Origin: VRUE01 sp963837735
GTDB lineage: Bacteria > Actinomycetota > Thermoleophilia > Solirubrobacterales > 70-9
NCBI GenBank assembly: GCA_963837735.1
Contig: CAWIOM010000006.1
Coordinates: 82,794-146,793 of the forward strand
Direction: 5' to 3'
DNA: 64,000 nucleotides
The notes below the pieces were generated by a model. The model was given only the letters and a program-made list of their open reading frames with translations, had not been told where the DNA came from and did no database searches. Numbering within the stretch: the first letter of the stretch is position 1; each line of letters starts with the position of its first letter. Below, piece by piece: positions 54,504-62,584 of this stretch. A program made the translations under genes and the position numbers.

Positions 54504-55327
54504 CCGCCTCTCCTTTCAGGTTCGGGGGAATAGTGGGTCGCGAAGGGCGGCAGAACCTTGGCCGCCGGCGCGAAGACCCGCTGCTGTTCGTGGATCCAGG
54601 CGAGGAATCGAGCGTCGCTGACCACCTGCCCGGTGTCGAACATGTAGCCGTGCCAGAGACCGCAGAGCTCGCTGCAGCGGATGTCGAATGCTTTTTCCTC
54701 TGTCGGCTTCAGATAGGCGACGTTGTCGACGCCCGGGTTGGCGTCGGCCTTGACGCCGAGCCTCGGCGCCCAAAAGGAATGGATGACGTCGAGTGAGGTG
54801 ACGTGCAACGCGATCTGACGACCGACGGGCAGCTCGAGATGCGCGGTCTCTATTCCGCCGTAGGTCGGGTAGCGATAGGTGAACTCCCACTGCTGGGCGA
54901 TCACCTGGACCGGCAGCACCCGGCCGGAGGGCTTGAATGCGGGGCTCGGCCCCTGCCCTCCGCCCGACCCCGCGTCGGCCAGCTCGGCCGTGCCGAAGGC
55001 GGCGAGGAACAGGACGATGATCGTCGTCACCACCAGCCAGGGCACGTGGACCCGCCCGTCGTCGCGGATCGCGACGCCTTCCTGTGGCCCGCCCTCCTGG
55101 CGGCGGAAGACAATGAGGGTGTAGGCAAAATAAACAAGGATCGTCGCTGCGATCGGTGTGACGATCCCGAGCAGGACGGTGTTGTCGAAAACCTGGCTCG
55201 ACGATGCGCTTGTCGCCTTGCCGGGCGGCAGGGTCGGGGCGATGACCGCGACGACGATCGGGGTCGCGATCGCGCTCAGCACCACCGCTGCGATCGCTAT
55301 CCGCCGCAGGTGGTTCGGCTCGTTCAC
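54500..55327 (-). CDS. ctaC: Cytochrome c oxidase subunit II
   Basis: 275 residues: an N-terminal signal/membrane segment, a second (ILVYFAYTLIVFRR), a third near 100, and a cupredoxin domain with the CuA ligands: SLDVIHSFWAPRL (His) and CSELCGLWHGYM (Cys, Cys, His, Met). It accepts electrons from cytochrome c. No haem c motif (CxxCH) follows, so this is an aa3-type subunit II, not caa3. GTG start; ctaD begins at its stop. Confidence 0.93.
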   Translation of the reverse strand: MNEPNHLRRIAIAAVVLSAIATPIVVAVIAPTLPPGKATSASSSQVFDNTVLLGIVTPIAATILVYFAYTLIVFRRQEGGPQEGVAIRDDGRVHVPWLVVTTIIVLFLAAFGTAELADAGSGGGQGPSPAFKPSGRVLPVQVIAQQWEFTYRYPTYGGIETAHLELPVGRQIALHVTSLDVIHSFWAPRLGVKADANPGVDNVAYLKPTEEKAFDIRCSELCGLWHGYMFDTGQVVSDARFLAWIHEQQRVFAPAAKVLPPFATHYSPEPERRGG

Positions 55328-55337
55328 CCGACTCCCC

Positions 55338-55991
55338 TCATGCCACCTGGAGGAACCCGTCCATGTAGCCGATCGTCTGCATCGGCCCGCCGAAGCCGGC
55401 GAGGAAGCCTGCGGCGCACGGCACGAAGCACTGCCAGCGGTAGCGTCCCGGCTTGCCGGTGCGGATCGTGAAGGTGATCGTCTGGTGGGCCTGGCTCAGA
55501 GAGCAGGGCCCTTCTTCGCACTGGTTCGGTGCGTCGTCCGGCACTCCCCTGAGGGGAACCACCAGGCCGATCTGGGGCACGGCGAAGGTGTGCGAGGCCT
55601 CATCCGGGGGAATCGACCGCATCGACTTGCCATTGACCTTCATCGTGGCGCCCACCGTTCCCTGGACCTGAGAGAGGAACGGGTTGCGGAGGCCGCTGTC
55701 GCCATCGAACTGGTAGACGGTCACGTGGACCAGCGAGTGGGCGGGAACCTTGAAGTTCGTGCTGTGGACCCAATCGCCCTGGGAGTTCCGAACGAGATAG
55801 GAGACCCAGCTGGGATTTGCGCCCTGGGGACCGACGGCCGCCTCCGTCTTCAGCGTCAGCTCGGCGGTCTTTCCCGTGCCCGGTCCGGCTTCAATCGTCG
55901 CGGGGCCCCTGATCAGGGCAACAACGTAAATCGTGATCAGCGCAGCGACGATAAGAACGGCGATCGCGATCGTTGCAAGCCTGGCTGTCAA
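55338..55991 (-). CDS. Cupredoxin-domain protein, subunit II-like
   Basis: 217 residues with an N-terminal membrane anchor (LATIAIAVLIVAALITIYVVAL) and a beta-rich domain ending RWQCFVPCAAGFLAGFGGPM followed by QTIGYMDG. The Cys-x3-Cys plus Met, and an earlier His in SHTFAVP, resemble the ligand order of CuA/blue-copper domains (compare CSELCGLWHGYM in ctaC), although the spacing is longer and the second His is absent. It starts the oxidase operon, 10 bp before ctaC. It may carry copper or electrons to subunit II. Confidence 0.7.
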   Translation of the reverse strand: MTARLATIAIAVLIVAALITIYVVALIRGPATIEAGPGTGKTAELTLKTEAAVGPQGANPSWVSYLVRNSQGDWVHSTNFKVPAHSLVHVTVYQFDGDSGLRNPFLSQVQGTVGATMKVNGKSMRSIPPDEASHTFAVPQIGLVVPLRGVPDDAPNQCEEGPCSLSQAHQTITFTIRTGKPGRYRWQCFVPCAAGFLAGFGGPMQTIGYMDGFLQVA

Positions 55992-56125
55992 GGAACTCAG
56001 AATTCCTCCCTTCGCCAGCCACCACCCATCGGTAGCTTCGTAATACGAACCTAGTTGAGAATGCGGCCCAAGACAACCCCTCTAACGCCGACGGTGCCCG
56101 TCCTGCTCCGTAAAGAGCCGCGCTC

Positions 56126-56641
56126 ATGAGTCGTCGCCAGATCATCTACGCGGTCCTCGCGGTCGTCGTAACGGCGGCCCTGACGGCGGATGCGCTCACC
56201 CTGTTCGGCGGCGGTAACGGTGCCGCAGCGCCGGGCAAGCCGGCACCGGCGCTGCCGAGCGAGGTGCTGGTGCCCCCCAGGGTGACGATCGCCTCCCTTC
56301 ACGGTCGGCCTGCCGCGATCAATTTCTGGGCGAGCTGGTGCGAGCCCTGTCGAGAAGAGGCTCCCGCCTTCGAGCGCCTCGCCCAAGAGCTGCGGGGCCG
56401 GGCGACCATGGTCGGCGTGAACTGGAAAGACGCCCGCTCCGCTGCCCTCGCGTTCGTGAGCCAATATGGCTGGACGTTCCCGAATCTCCGTGGGTCCGGT
56501 GGGGACAGCGGGGAGCAGTACGGCGTCTTCGGCCTCCCGATGACCTTCATCCTCGACCGCGACGGACGGATCGCCGAAGTGCTCCGCGGGCCCCAGACGG
56601 CAAACGACATCGCCCGAGCCCTGAGGCTACGAATCCACTGA
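56126..56641 (+). CDS. TlpA/ResA-like thioredoxin, membrane-anchored
   Basis: 171 residues: N-terminal membrane anchor (IIYAVLAVVVTAALTADAL), then a thioredoxin fold with active site ASWCEPCREEAPAF, GVNWKDARSAALAFV and FGLPMTFILDRDGRI (cis-Pro). Such proteins reduce apocytochrome c thiols or the CuA cysteines of subunit II. It is divergent from the oxidase operon by 134 bp, in keeping with a role in oxidase biogenesis. Confidence 0.87.
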   Translation: MSRRQIIYAVLAVVVTAALTADALTLFGGGNGAAAPGKPAPALPSEVLVPPRVTIASLHGRPAAINFWASWCEPCREEAPAFERLAQELRGRATMVGVNWKDARSAALAFVSQYGWTFPNLRGSGGDSGEQYGVFGLPMTFILDRDGRIAEVLRGPQTANDIARALRLRIH

Positions 56642-56689
56642 CGGGCATCGCCTGGGCGCTTCAATCGCGCACAGGCCGCCGCTCTCGGA

Positions 56690-57334
56690 TCAGGTCACCT
56701 GGCCGCCGGCGGCGGCTCCGACCGCGGGCGGAGGGGTTGCCCGACGGAAGACGATGACGCTGACGACGACGGCCCAGATCAGGATCACGAAGAAGCCGAA
56801 GAAGCCGACCGGCGTCACCCCGATGACACCGATCACCAACGCCACCCAGCCGAGCCACTTCGGCAGGGCGCCGGTGTTGAGGATCGCCAGACCGATCGCG
56901 ATCGAGAAGATGACGAGACCGGCCTCGAACGGCCAGAAGAAGTCGTTGCTGAGGATGTTGATCGCTTCGGCCGCCGCGGGACTGATGCTGTTCCTGGATT
57001 CGGCGAGCGCCCATTCGAGGCTCGAGAAGATCGCCCCGCCGGTGCCGAGTATTACGGCGCCCCCGAAGGCGACTGTCGCCGGGCCCTCGCCACCCTCGTG
57101 GCTCCGCAGGAAGCTGCGCAGGGAGCCGACGAAGAAGACGAAGAAGATGACGGCAAGCGCCCCGCAGAAGGCACCCAGGAAGGCAGCGCCGTGGTGAAGC
57201 CTGTAATGCGCGATCACCTGCGCCCCGCTGTCGTGTTCTGAGGGCGAGCTGGGGGTGAAGAAGAACGTCACCAAAAGCAGCAGAGCGAAGGGGATTCCGG
57301 TCAGTGGCGCAAGGCGGCGAAGCGAATCAGGCAT
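56690..57334 (-). CDS. Polytopic membrane protein of unknown function
   Basis: 214 residues from ATG 57334 (GGGAG 12 nt upstream); a second ATG at 57349 is possible. Six predicted membrane segments (ALLLLVTFFFTPSSP; AFLGAFCGALAVIFFVFFVGSL; FGGAVILGTGGAIFSSLEWAL; FEAGLVIFSIAIGLAIL; WLGWVALVIGVIGVTPVGFFGFF). The pattern resembles DUF4386-type proteins, but this is uncertain. The ORF upstream of 57334 is weak. Lies just inside the right end of the tRNA-Val-bounded segment. Confidence 0.6.
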   Translation of the reverse strand: MPDSLRRLAPLTGIPFALLLLVTFFFTPSSPSEHDSGAQVIAHYRLHHGAAFLGAFCGALAVIFFVFFVGSLRSFLRSHEGGEGPATVAFGGAVILGTGGAIFSSLEWALAESRNSISPAAAEAINILSNDFFWPFEAGLVIFSIAIGLAILNTGALPKWLGWVALVIGVIGVTPVGFFGFFVILIWAVVVSVIVFRRATPPPAVGAAAGGQVT

Positions 57335-57517
57335 TTGGATCACTCCCATCGTTCGAAGGGCAGGATTCGCCTCCCCAACGGCGGCCGTCCGCAGGCCCTG
57401 CACCCGGTGTCGGCGACCCTACGTCCGCCGACCCGGGAAGGTCAATCGTCGAAAGTGGGGCGGCACTTCTCCGCCGGAGGGCGCAAACCGCCTGGACGAG
57501 TGGGTTCTGGCCGACAT

Positions 57518-57557
57518 CCGTGCCCATATAGGCACGTCACACGCGAGAAGCGGTTCG
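57518..57557 (+). repeat. Short tRNA-Val-like remnants and an ATATA-centred palindrome
   Basis: CCGTGCCCAT (57518-57527) equals the 3' end of tRNA-Val plus one base; TCACACGCGAGA (57537-57548) equals its anticodon loop and 3' stem (47637-47648). Between them the sequence forms the palindrome CGTGCC-CATATA-GGCACG (57519-57536), whose complement GCCTATATGGG is like the centre of element C. Confidence 0.5.
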
Positions 57558-57560
57558 TGA

Positions 57561-57693
57561 TCAATTTGCCTTGGTCGTGTACTTCGACGTTCCGTTGCAC
57601 GTCGCGCTCTTGGTGAAATCGGTCGCCACCGTTCCGCTCTCGTGCTTTTTCGCGCCGAACTTGACGAATCCCTGATTCTGTTGTAAACGACTC
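57561..57693 (-). pseudogene. 3' remnant of a secreted-protein gene
   Basis: One frame on the minus strand, open from the junction with the tRNA fragment at 57693 to a TGA at 57561, encodes QNQGFVKFGAKKHESGTV and then ATDFTKSATCNGTSKYTTKAN, like a C-terminal beta domain of secreted proteins in this region. No start codon or upstream part exists; the sequence meets the tRNA-like fragment exactly. It looks like a truncated gene end left by recombination. Confidence 0.45.
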
Positions 57694-57741
57694 CTCGCTT
57701 CACCCGCGAGAGGTCGCCGGTTCGCCGACCGGCCGTGCCCA
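57694..57741 (+). repeat. tRNA-Val 3' fragment (putative attachment-site copy)
   Basis: A 48-nt copy of the anticodon arm through the discriminator base of tRNA-Val (47631-47677). The anticodon stem, AGGTC and the acceptor end are identical; the anticodon loop has one change (TTCACCC), and the T-stem has compensating changes (GCCGG/CCGGC for GCTGG/CCAGC) with a loop of 8 nt. It is in direct orientation and 10.1 kb from the intact gene, as expected of attR. It lacks a D-arm and 5' acceptor, so it is not a tRNA. Confidence 0.7.
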
Positions 57742-57768
57742 TCGATCGGCGGCGTCGGCCCTGCTCGT

Positions 57769-58466
57769 CTACACCCCCTGCTTCGGCGCCGCCGCGAGGG
57801 TCAGCGTCTCGGTCGGCTTGGCCAGGCCGAGGTCGAGTTTGAAGCTGCTGATCATCGCGTGACCGAGGCTGATTTTGGCGCCCACGATGGTCGTGCCGGG
57901 CTTGTAGATCGAGATCTGGGCGCTTTTGAAGGCCTCGCCCTTGTTCGTCGCCAGCAGCAGTTTCGAGCTGGCCGAGTTGCGGGGCTTGGTGAGCTCGTAC
58001 TGCTGCTCCGTGTGGCCCGTGCCCCGCGAAGAGGAGCTCTGCACGACGGTGCGCACGCTGCGCGCGGCGCAGAGGTCGGTGGAGATCGTCGGGCTGCCGA
58101 CCAGCTTCAGGGTCCCGATCGTCGTCTCGCACTGATCCTGGACCGCCGGCAGCGCCCGAAGCGCCCGCCGGCCCGGAGAGGCCCGGGAGGCCCGGCCGGG
58201 CCCTGTTGGTTGACGCTCAGCGGTTTCTCCGTCCCCGGGTCGCAACTCTGCGCGGAGGGGTCGATCACCCGCCAGTTGGGGCCCGGCGCCTTGGGCAGGC
58301 CGGAGGCGGCGCTGACTTCGTAACAGGTGTGGATCACCCCGTTGCTGTCGGGGACAGTGGCGAACGCCAGGGCCGCAGGGACCCCCAGCGCCACGATCCC
58401 GGTCAAAAGGACGAGCTTGAGGTGGCTCCCCAACCACCGTCTGACACGGTCGGTCTCTCCAAGCAT
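57769..58466 (-). CDS. Secreted protein with short collagen-like segment (two frameshifts)
   Basis: About 231 residues after removing two insertions near 58160 and 58190. Signal segment (LVLLTGIVALGVPAALAFA), then TVPDSNGVIHTCYEVSAASG and a short collagen-like stretch (GPAGPPG, GLSGPAGASGA), then a beta domain with Cys pair (VQDQCETTIGTLKLVG; STDLCAARSV) and SFKLDLGLAKPTETLTLAA. GGAGC precedes ATG 58466. Similar collagen-like surface proteins occur across Thermoleophilia. Function unknown. Confidence 0.6.
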
Positions 58467-58595
58467 GTCTGCTCCTTTTCCGAATGTCGGCAGGCCCACG
58501 ATACGCCTCCCGACACCGGCTGCAAGGCCAGAGGACATACGTCCTGCGAATCGACGAACTCAGGCACCACAACTTCGGGCGAGTGCCCGGATCGC

Positions 58596-59282
58596 TCAGC
58601 AGGTACCGAGCCTGCGCAGGCGCCGTCGGTAGACCCTCATCGAGCTGTGCCGCCAGTCACCGTGCGTCTGAGCGCGGAGGGCAGGGACCAGCTCGTGGTG
58701 GAACGGCGAGGTGAGGCTCTCGGCGTGACCGATCACGTCGTGGACGCGGATCCCGAACCGGCAGCGCAGGTACTGGGTGAGGCGCAGCGAGGCATGCATC
58801 ATGCGCCTGTTGCCGAGCACGTCGGAATCCGCATAGCCGACGTGCTCGATCCCGATGGCCGTCCAGTTGAGGCCGACCGTGTGACGGCAGCGGGTACGCA
58901 GAGAGACGAGCCTGTAGATCCGCCCCGAGTTCGAGATCACGAAATGGGAGCAGACGTTGGGCAGCTCATGCAGCTCGGGGTCCGGCACGTCCGGGGCGAA
59001 GGTGTTGTAGACGGCAGACGCGCTGCCGGCGACCGCGACGTGCTCGACGATCACCTTCGGATTACGAAGTCGCCACGTGGCCCGCCCATAGTGGCGAAGG
59101 GAGTAGGCGGCCATCTCGCGCTTCCGTTTCGGGCCGAACGGGATCAGCAATTTGTGGATCGGAGGCCTGTGGATCGTCGACTCGGCCGCGGTGGGCTCGG
59201 CGTGTATCGCGCCCGGCCCGGCCGCGGAGGCGACACCGAGAATCAGGGCTGCGAGGGTTCCAACCGTTCCGAGGCGCGCGAT
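58596..59282 (-). CDS. Secreted N-acetylmuramoyl-L-alanine amidase (PGRP-like), with an ATC start proposed
   Basis: Amidase_2/PGRP fold: VIVEHVAVAGSASAVYNTF (first His), CSHFVISNSGRIYRLV, TVGLNWTAIGIEHVG and DVIGHAESL. The histidines in IVEH, EHVG and IGHAE suit zinc ligands; the conserved Cys usual near the last His is not obvious. It would cleave the glycan-peptide bond of peptidoglycan. A full export signal (GTLAALILGVASAAGPGAIHA) lies upstream in frame, but no ATG/GTG/TTG is found before an in-frame TAG. ATC at 59282 follows GATAGT by 8 nt. Starting at TTG 59150 instead would lose the signal. Confidence 0.75.
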   Translation of the reverse strand: MARLGTVGTLAALILGVASAAGPGAIHAEPTAAESTIHRPPIHKLLIPFGPKRKREMAAYSLRHYGRATWRLRNPKVIVEHVAVAGSASAVYNTFAPDVPDPELHELPNVCSHFVISNSGRIYRLVSLRTRCRHTVGLNWTAIGIEHVGYADSDVLGNRRMMHASLRLTQYLRCRFGIRVHDVIGHAESLTSPFHHELVPALRAQTHGDWRHSSMRVYRRRLRRLGTC

Positions 59283-59296
59283 GCGTCGAGACTATC
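59283..59296 (-). promoter_or_regulatory. -10 element and spacer before an ATC start
   Basis: GATAGT (59291-59296, minus strand) is followed by 8 nt and the ATC at 59282. The same layout occurs before the ATG at 41262 and the ATC at 61259. Confidence 0.45.
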
Positions 59297-59403
59297 CGGC
59301 TGCCTGGGGACAGGCCGAAAGGCTTTGTCCGGCCTTTGCCCGCACTTTGCCCTCGCTTTGGAGCCGGTCGCCTAGCGTGCCTGAAGACGAAAGAGGTAGC
59401 GGC

Positions 59404-59802
59404 ATGCAAACCAAAGGCAAAGGCATCACACGCAGTACTCCGATCACCGGCAAGGCAGACCGCGGTGATGAACGCGTTCGGCTGATAGAGGAGGCGGTCC
59501 TGCTGATCCGCGGAGAATGGCCTGCCGTCGCCGGCGGACTGTGTGAGTCCGTCAACCGCGCATCGGGTCCGATCTCACGGGCGAGTGAACTCCAGGAGGC
59601 GATCCAAGAGACCTCCGAGGAGGCGATGCGGGTGGTCGACGGTCTCTATGGGCACAGGGCGACGCTGGAGGTGCAGCGACTCGCTCTCGCCGGCGGGGAT
59701 CGGCAAGCACCGGCCAACGGCGCTCGCGCTTCTCATGGCCGGCGCCTCAGGTTGCGCTCGCGCATCCGACCGCACAGGCCCGTGCGACTCCATGGCGGCT
59801 GA
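59404..59802 (+). CDS. Small protein of unknown function
   Basis: 132 residues from ATG 59404, preceded by GAGG. The first half is predicted helical and charged (DRGDERVRLIEEAVLLIRGE; ELQEAIQETSEEAMRVVDGL); the last 40 residues are basic and probably disordered (ASHGRRLRLRSRIRPHRP), so the true gene could end earlier if a frameshift is present. No membrane segment or signal. No family recognised. Confidence 0.45.
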   Translation: MQTKGKGITRSTPITGKADRGDERVRLIEEAVLLIRGEWPAVAGGLCESVNRASGPISRASELQEAIQETSEEAMRVVDGLYGHRATLEVQRLALAGGDRQAPANGARASHGRRLRLRSRIRPHRPVRLHGG

Positions 59803-59835
59803 CCGTACGCATACCGGAGGCCGACCGCCGCCGTC

Positions 59836-61186
59836 CTAGTCGATGACCCGGAACGAAGCGCGGGCCGCCTGTCCCGTTTTCCCACCTGCGGTGGGAGTGG
59901 CGAGGAGCTGGTACCTGCCGGGCGCCAGTTTGCGTCCCGCGAGACGGCCCGTGAAGTGGAGGCCGTTGGCCCCGGCGGCGCCGCCGCCCGTGAAGCCGCC
60001 GCGCCGGGTCACGCGGCGTATGCACCTTCGGGACGAGCTGTTCGCTGTCGTGGGCTTCCCGCAATTGCCCCCCTTCGCCCTGCGCCCCGGCAGCAGCCGG
60101 ACGACCGCGAAGCGGACGTCGGCAGCCTCGTTGAGCGTGTAGGCGACCTCGGCGCCGTAGCGACGCCCGCCGGACGCGAGAGCGCTGGGCCCCCTGCGCG
60201 CCGCCCGAAAAGCAGACGGCGAGAGCGTCAGCCCGCTGAGGACGGCCACGCCGCCGCCGGCGCCCGGACCTGCTCCAGGATCCGGGCCGGGCCCGGAGGG
60301 CGATGTCCAGGTCAGCACGACCTGCGGCGCGGCGCCCGGCGCCGCCAGATTCAGGCTTGCGCCCGGGGGCGCGAGCGAGGAGCCGCCACCACCACCGCCA
60401 CCGCCTGCAATCGCCGTATTGGACGAGGAGTCCATTCCGCTTTTCCCCGAGCCGCCGCCGCCACCGCCGAAGACGCCGCCACCGCCACCGCCACCGCCCT
60501 CGTGCAGGGCGAACGGGCCGGGATTGCCGCCGGCGCCACCGGTCGGCCCGCTCCCGTTGCCACCCGCTTCGTACCCCGCGCCGCCGGCTCCGGCCGCACC
60601 GGCCGTGCCGGGCTGACCGCCGCTGCCACCCGCGATGGGGACATCCGATGCGCCATCGGTGCCGGGCAGGCCGGCGGCTCCGCCGGGCCCGCCCGGCAGG
60701 GGCGGGAACGTGGGGCTGGAGGAGATGAAGCCGCTCGACCCCGCTCCACCGCCTCCCCCGGCGATGACGGCGATCCGAGCATATGACCCCCTGGCAGTCC
60801 AGGACCCGCGTCGCTCCGCCGCCACCTCCGGCCGAGTAGCCGCCGGCTCCACCGTCGGGTGCTCCGGCCCCGCCGCCGATGCCGGTGGCCGCGTTTGCGG
60901 TGCCGCCGTTGGAGGCGACGGTGAGCTGTAGCTGCTCGCCCGGGAAGACCGCCGACAGGCTCGTCACAAGCGCGGCCCGGCCGCCCGGGACCAGGGTCGT
61001 ACCGGAGCCGTTGACCAGGTCTCCCCCGGCGCCGCCCGTCGCGGTGATCGTCAGCGATTCGACGCCGGCAGGGACCGCGAAGGCCATGGTCCCGGGTGTC
61101 GTGTCGACGAACGAATCCGCGCTCGCGGCCGGAACCGATGCAGCCAACGCAAGGACAGAGAGGAGCGTTGGTAGCGATAGGCGCAT
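59836..61186 (-). CDS. Gly-rich secreted surface protein (one frameshift)
   Basis: About 449 residues when one G in the run near 60790 is removed (CQGSYARIAVIAGG). Signal peptide (LPTLLSVLALAASVPAASA), a beta domain (FAVPAGVESLTITATGGAGG; GEQLQLTVASNGG), a long Gly-rich region with AGGGGGG runs, a Pro/Gly stalk, and the C-terminal domain LSPSAFRAARRGPSALASGG through NGLHFTGRLAGRKLAPGRYQLLATPTAGGK, common in Thermoleophilia secreted proteins. CATACT (61194-61199) ends 7 nt before the ATG: leaderless. Divergent from the gene at 61259. Confidence 0.72.
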
Positions 61187-61244
61187 CGCGGCCAGTATGG
61201 CATCGCCGAAACGTCCGTCGGGCTCAATCCGCGCTCTGGTCGCT

Positions 61245-61258
61245 GATAGCCTCGGACG
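61245..61258 (+). promoter_or_regulatory. -10 element and spacer before an ATC start
   Basis: GATAGC (61245-61250) is followed by 8 nt and the ATC at 61259; an in-frame TAG (61247-61249) lies within the -10 box, so translation cannot begin upstream. The layout equals that of the ATG-starting gene at 41262. Confidence 0.5.
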
Positions 61259-62071
61259 ATCTCGCCGCGACACCTTGCCGTCGTTGTTCTCGCCGCAATC
61301 GCCGCGCTGGCGAGCTGGCCGGCGGCGAGTCCCGGGTTCAAGATCCCCAATCTTCCGAAAGTCCCGAAAGTCCCGAAAGCGACCAGCTACCCGGTGACGA
61401 TCGACGTCGCCGGCTACGTCGACTTCAACTGGACCTACGACAGCACGCAGACCTGCATACCCGGTTACGCGAAGACCGTCAGCGAGGAACTCTCGTTCGA
61501 GTTCGGGAAACCGCAACGGTCGGTGGTCAACATCGTCGGCGGGTCCGTCTCGATGCCCTTCGCGATCGGCGGACAGGCGAAGCTGAAAGCGAAGGTCGAC
61601 GGGTTCCAGACGACCAACTACTGCCTTCCGACGGCTCCCGAGCCGGAACCGGAGGCGCCCGACTGCAGGACGGTGACGGGCAAGCTGGCGGCGTTGCTGA
61701 CCGCGGAGATCCCCAGCAAGAGCCACGAAGAGCTCGCCCCGCTCGGGCAGGGCGTCCTGCTCACCCTGGTGCGGAAGAGCAAGACATCGCAGTCGCACTC
61801 CTGCCTCGCCAACCGCCCCACCGTGACCTCGCTCAAGGACGATAAAGGCGTGCACATCGACACGACGCCCCTGCCGCAGGGCTCGCTGGCGGTGCCGCTC
61901 GTCAACAGCACGAAGTTCTGGGCCCTGACGCCGGGCGGCCGGATCTCGCGCAGGATCAAGATCGGCGGCGGCTGTGAGACGGCCACCGCACACTCGAGCC
62001 GGCTCGACAGCAGCATCAAGCGCTGCACCATCGGCGGCACGGTCGTCGTCGTGGTCAAGCGCCTCAAATAG
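61259..62071 (+). CDS. Secreted protein of unknown function, ATC start proposed
   Basis: 270 residues. The signal peptide HLAVVVLAAIAALASWPAAS is followed by PGFKIPNLPKVPKVPKATS and a beta-rich domain: VDFNWTYDSTQTCIPGYAKT, GSVSMPFAIGGQAKLKAKVD, NYCLPTAP and FWALTPGGRISRRIKIGGGC. No ATG/GTG/TTG exists in frame between the TAG at 61247 and the signal; ATC at 61259 is the only sensible start. Without it, an internal ATG at 61394 would remove the export signal. No known family. Confidence 0.65.
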   Translation: MSPRHLAVVVLAAIAALASWPAASPGFKIPNLPKVPKVPKATSYPVTIDVAGYVDFNWTYDSTQTCIPGYAKTVSEELSFEFGKPQRSVVNIVGGSVSMPFAIGGQAKLKAKVDGFQTTNYCLPTAPEPEPEAPDCRTVTGKLAALLTAEIPSKSHEELAPLGQGVLLTLVRKSKTSQSHSCLANRPTVTSLKDDKGVHIDTTPLPQGSLAVPLVNSTKFWALTPGGRISRRIKIGGGCETATAHSSRLDSSIKRCTIGGTVVVVVKRLK

Positions 62072-62096
62072 CCGCGAGGCCGGTCGCCGGGAAAGC

Positions 62097-62480
62097 TCAG
62101 GAAGGTCGCGAGCGCTCAGCGGCCTTTTCGCGGACCTCGGCCTTCGCCTCGAGGGACATCGCGCCCGGGTGCCCCTCTCCGGGCCACGGCGTGAGGAGCA
62201 GAAGGACCCTCGCGTCTTCCCGTGCCACCACAGCGTGGCGTTCGCCGGGGTCGAACTCGAGCAGGTGGCCGCTACCCGCCGAGACGCGCTCGCCGTCCGG
62301 CGTCGCAACCTCGACCTCCCCCTCGACGATGACGATTCGCGCGTGCTCGTGCACGCCGTGCTCCGACAACTCCTCGCCCGCCGGAATGCGGAGAAGGATC
62401 GCGCGCGCATCGTCGCCGGTCGAGAGAATCTGCGGCTCGTGGGCCTCCAGGGCGACGGTCTTCAGGTCCCAGCTCCTCAT
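62097..62480 (-). CDS. Single-domain cupin protein
   Basis: 127 residues. Cupin motif 1 is EHGVHEHARIVIVEGEVEV (His-x3-His-Glu metal ligands) and motif 2 GHLLEFDPGERHAVVAREDA (last His). It probably binds a divalent metal and a small ligand such as a hormone-like or sugar metabolite; without more context the reaction is unknown. GGAGGAG precedes the ATG. It starts 105 bp from the prepilin gene on the same strand. Confidence 0.85.
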   Translation of the reverse strand: MRSWDLKTVALEAHEPQILSTGDDARAILLRIPAGEELSEHGVHEHARIVIVEGEVEVATPDGERVSAGSGHLLEFDPGERHAVVAREDARVLLLLTPWPGEGHPGAMSLEAKAEVREKAAERSRPS

Positions 62481-62584
62481 GCATCTCCTCCTCTTGGCGG
62501 CGGGCCGGCGAAATGCCAGGCCGAGACCACGATAGTCGCCCGGCGGTCGCGAGCAGGTTGGATTCGAGCTCGGTCGGAGCAGGG

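Noticed and set aside
57519..57536. Palindrome CGTGCC-CATATA-GGCACG as a full member of the C/D/E repeat family
   Set aside because: The centre is similar but the arms are only 6 nt, so it is listed with the tRNA remnants rather than as a family member.
47678..57693. Active prophage or integrative element between the tRNA copies
   Set aside because: No integrase, excisionase, phage structural or conjugation gene is present; only an old, possibly incomplete island can be argued.
60390..60740. Gly-rich repeats as a possible minisatellite
   Set aside because: They encode the Gly-rich region of a secreted protein and have no regular unit.
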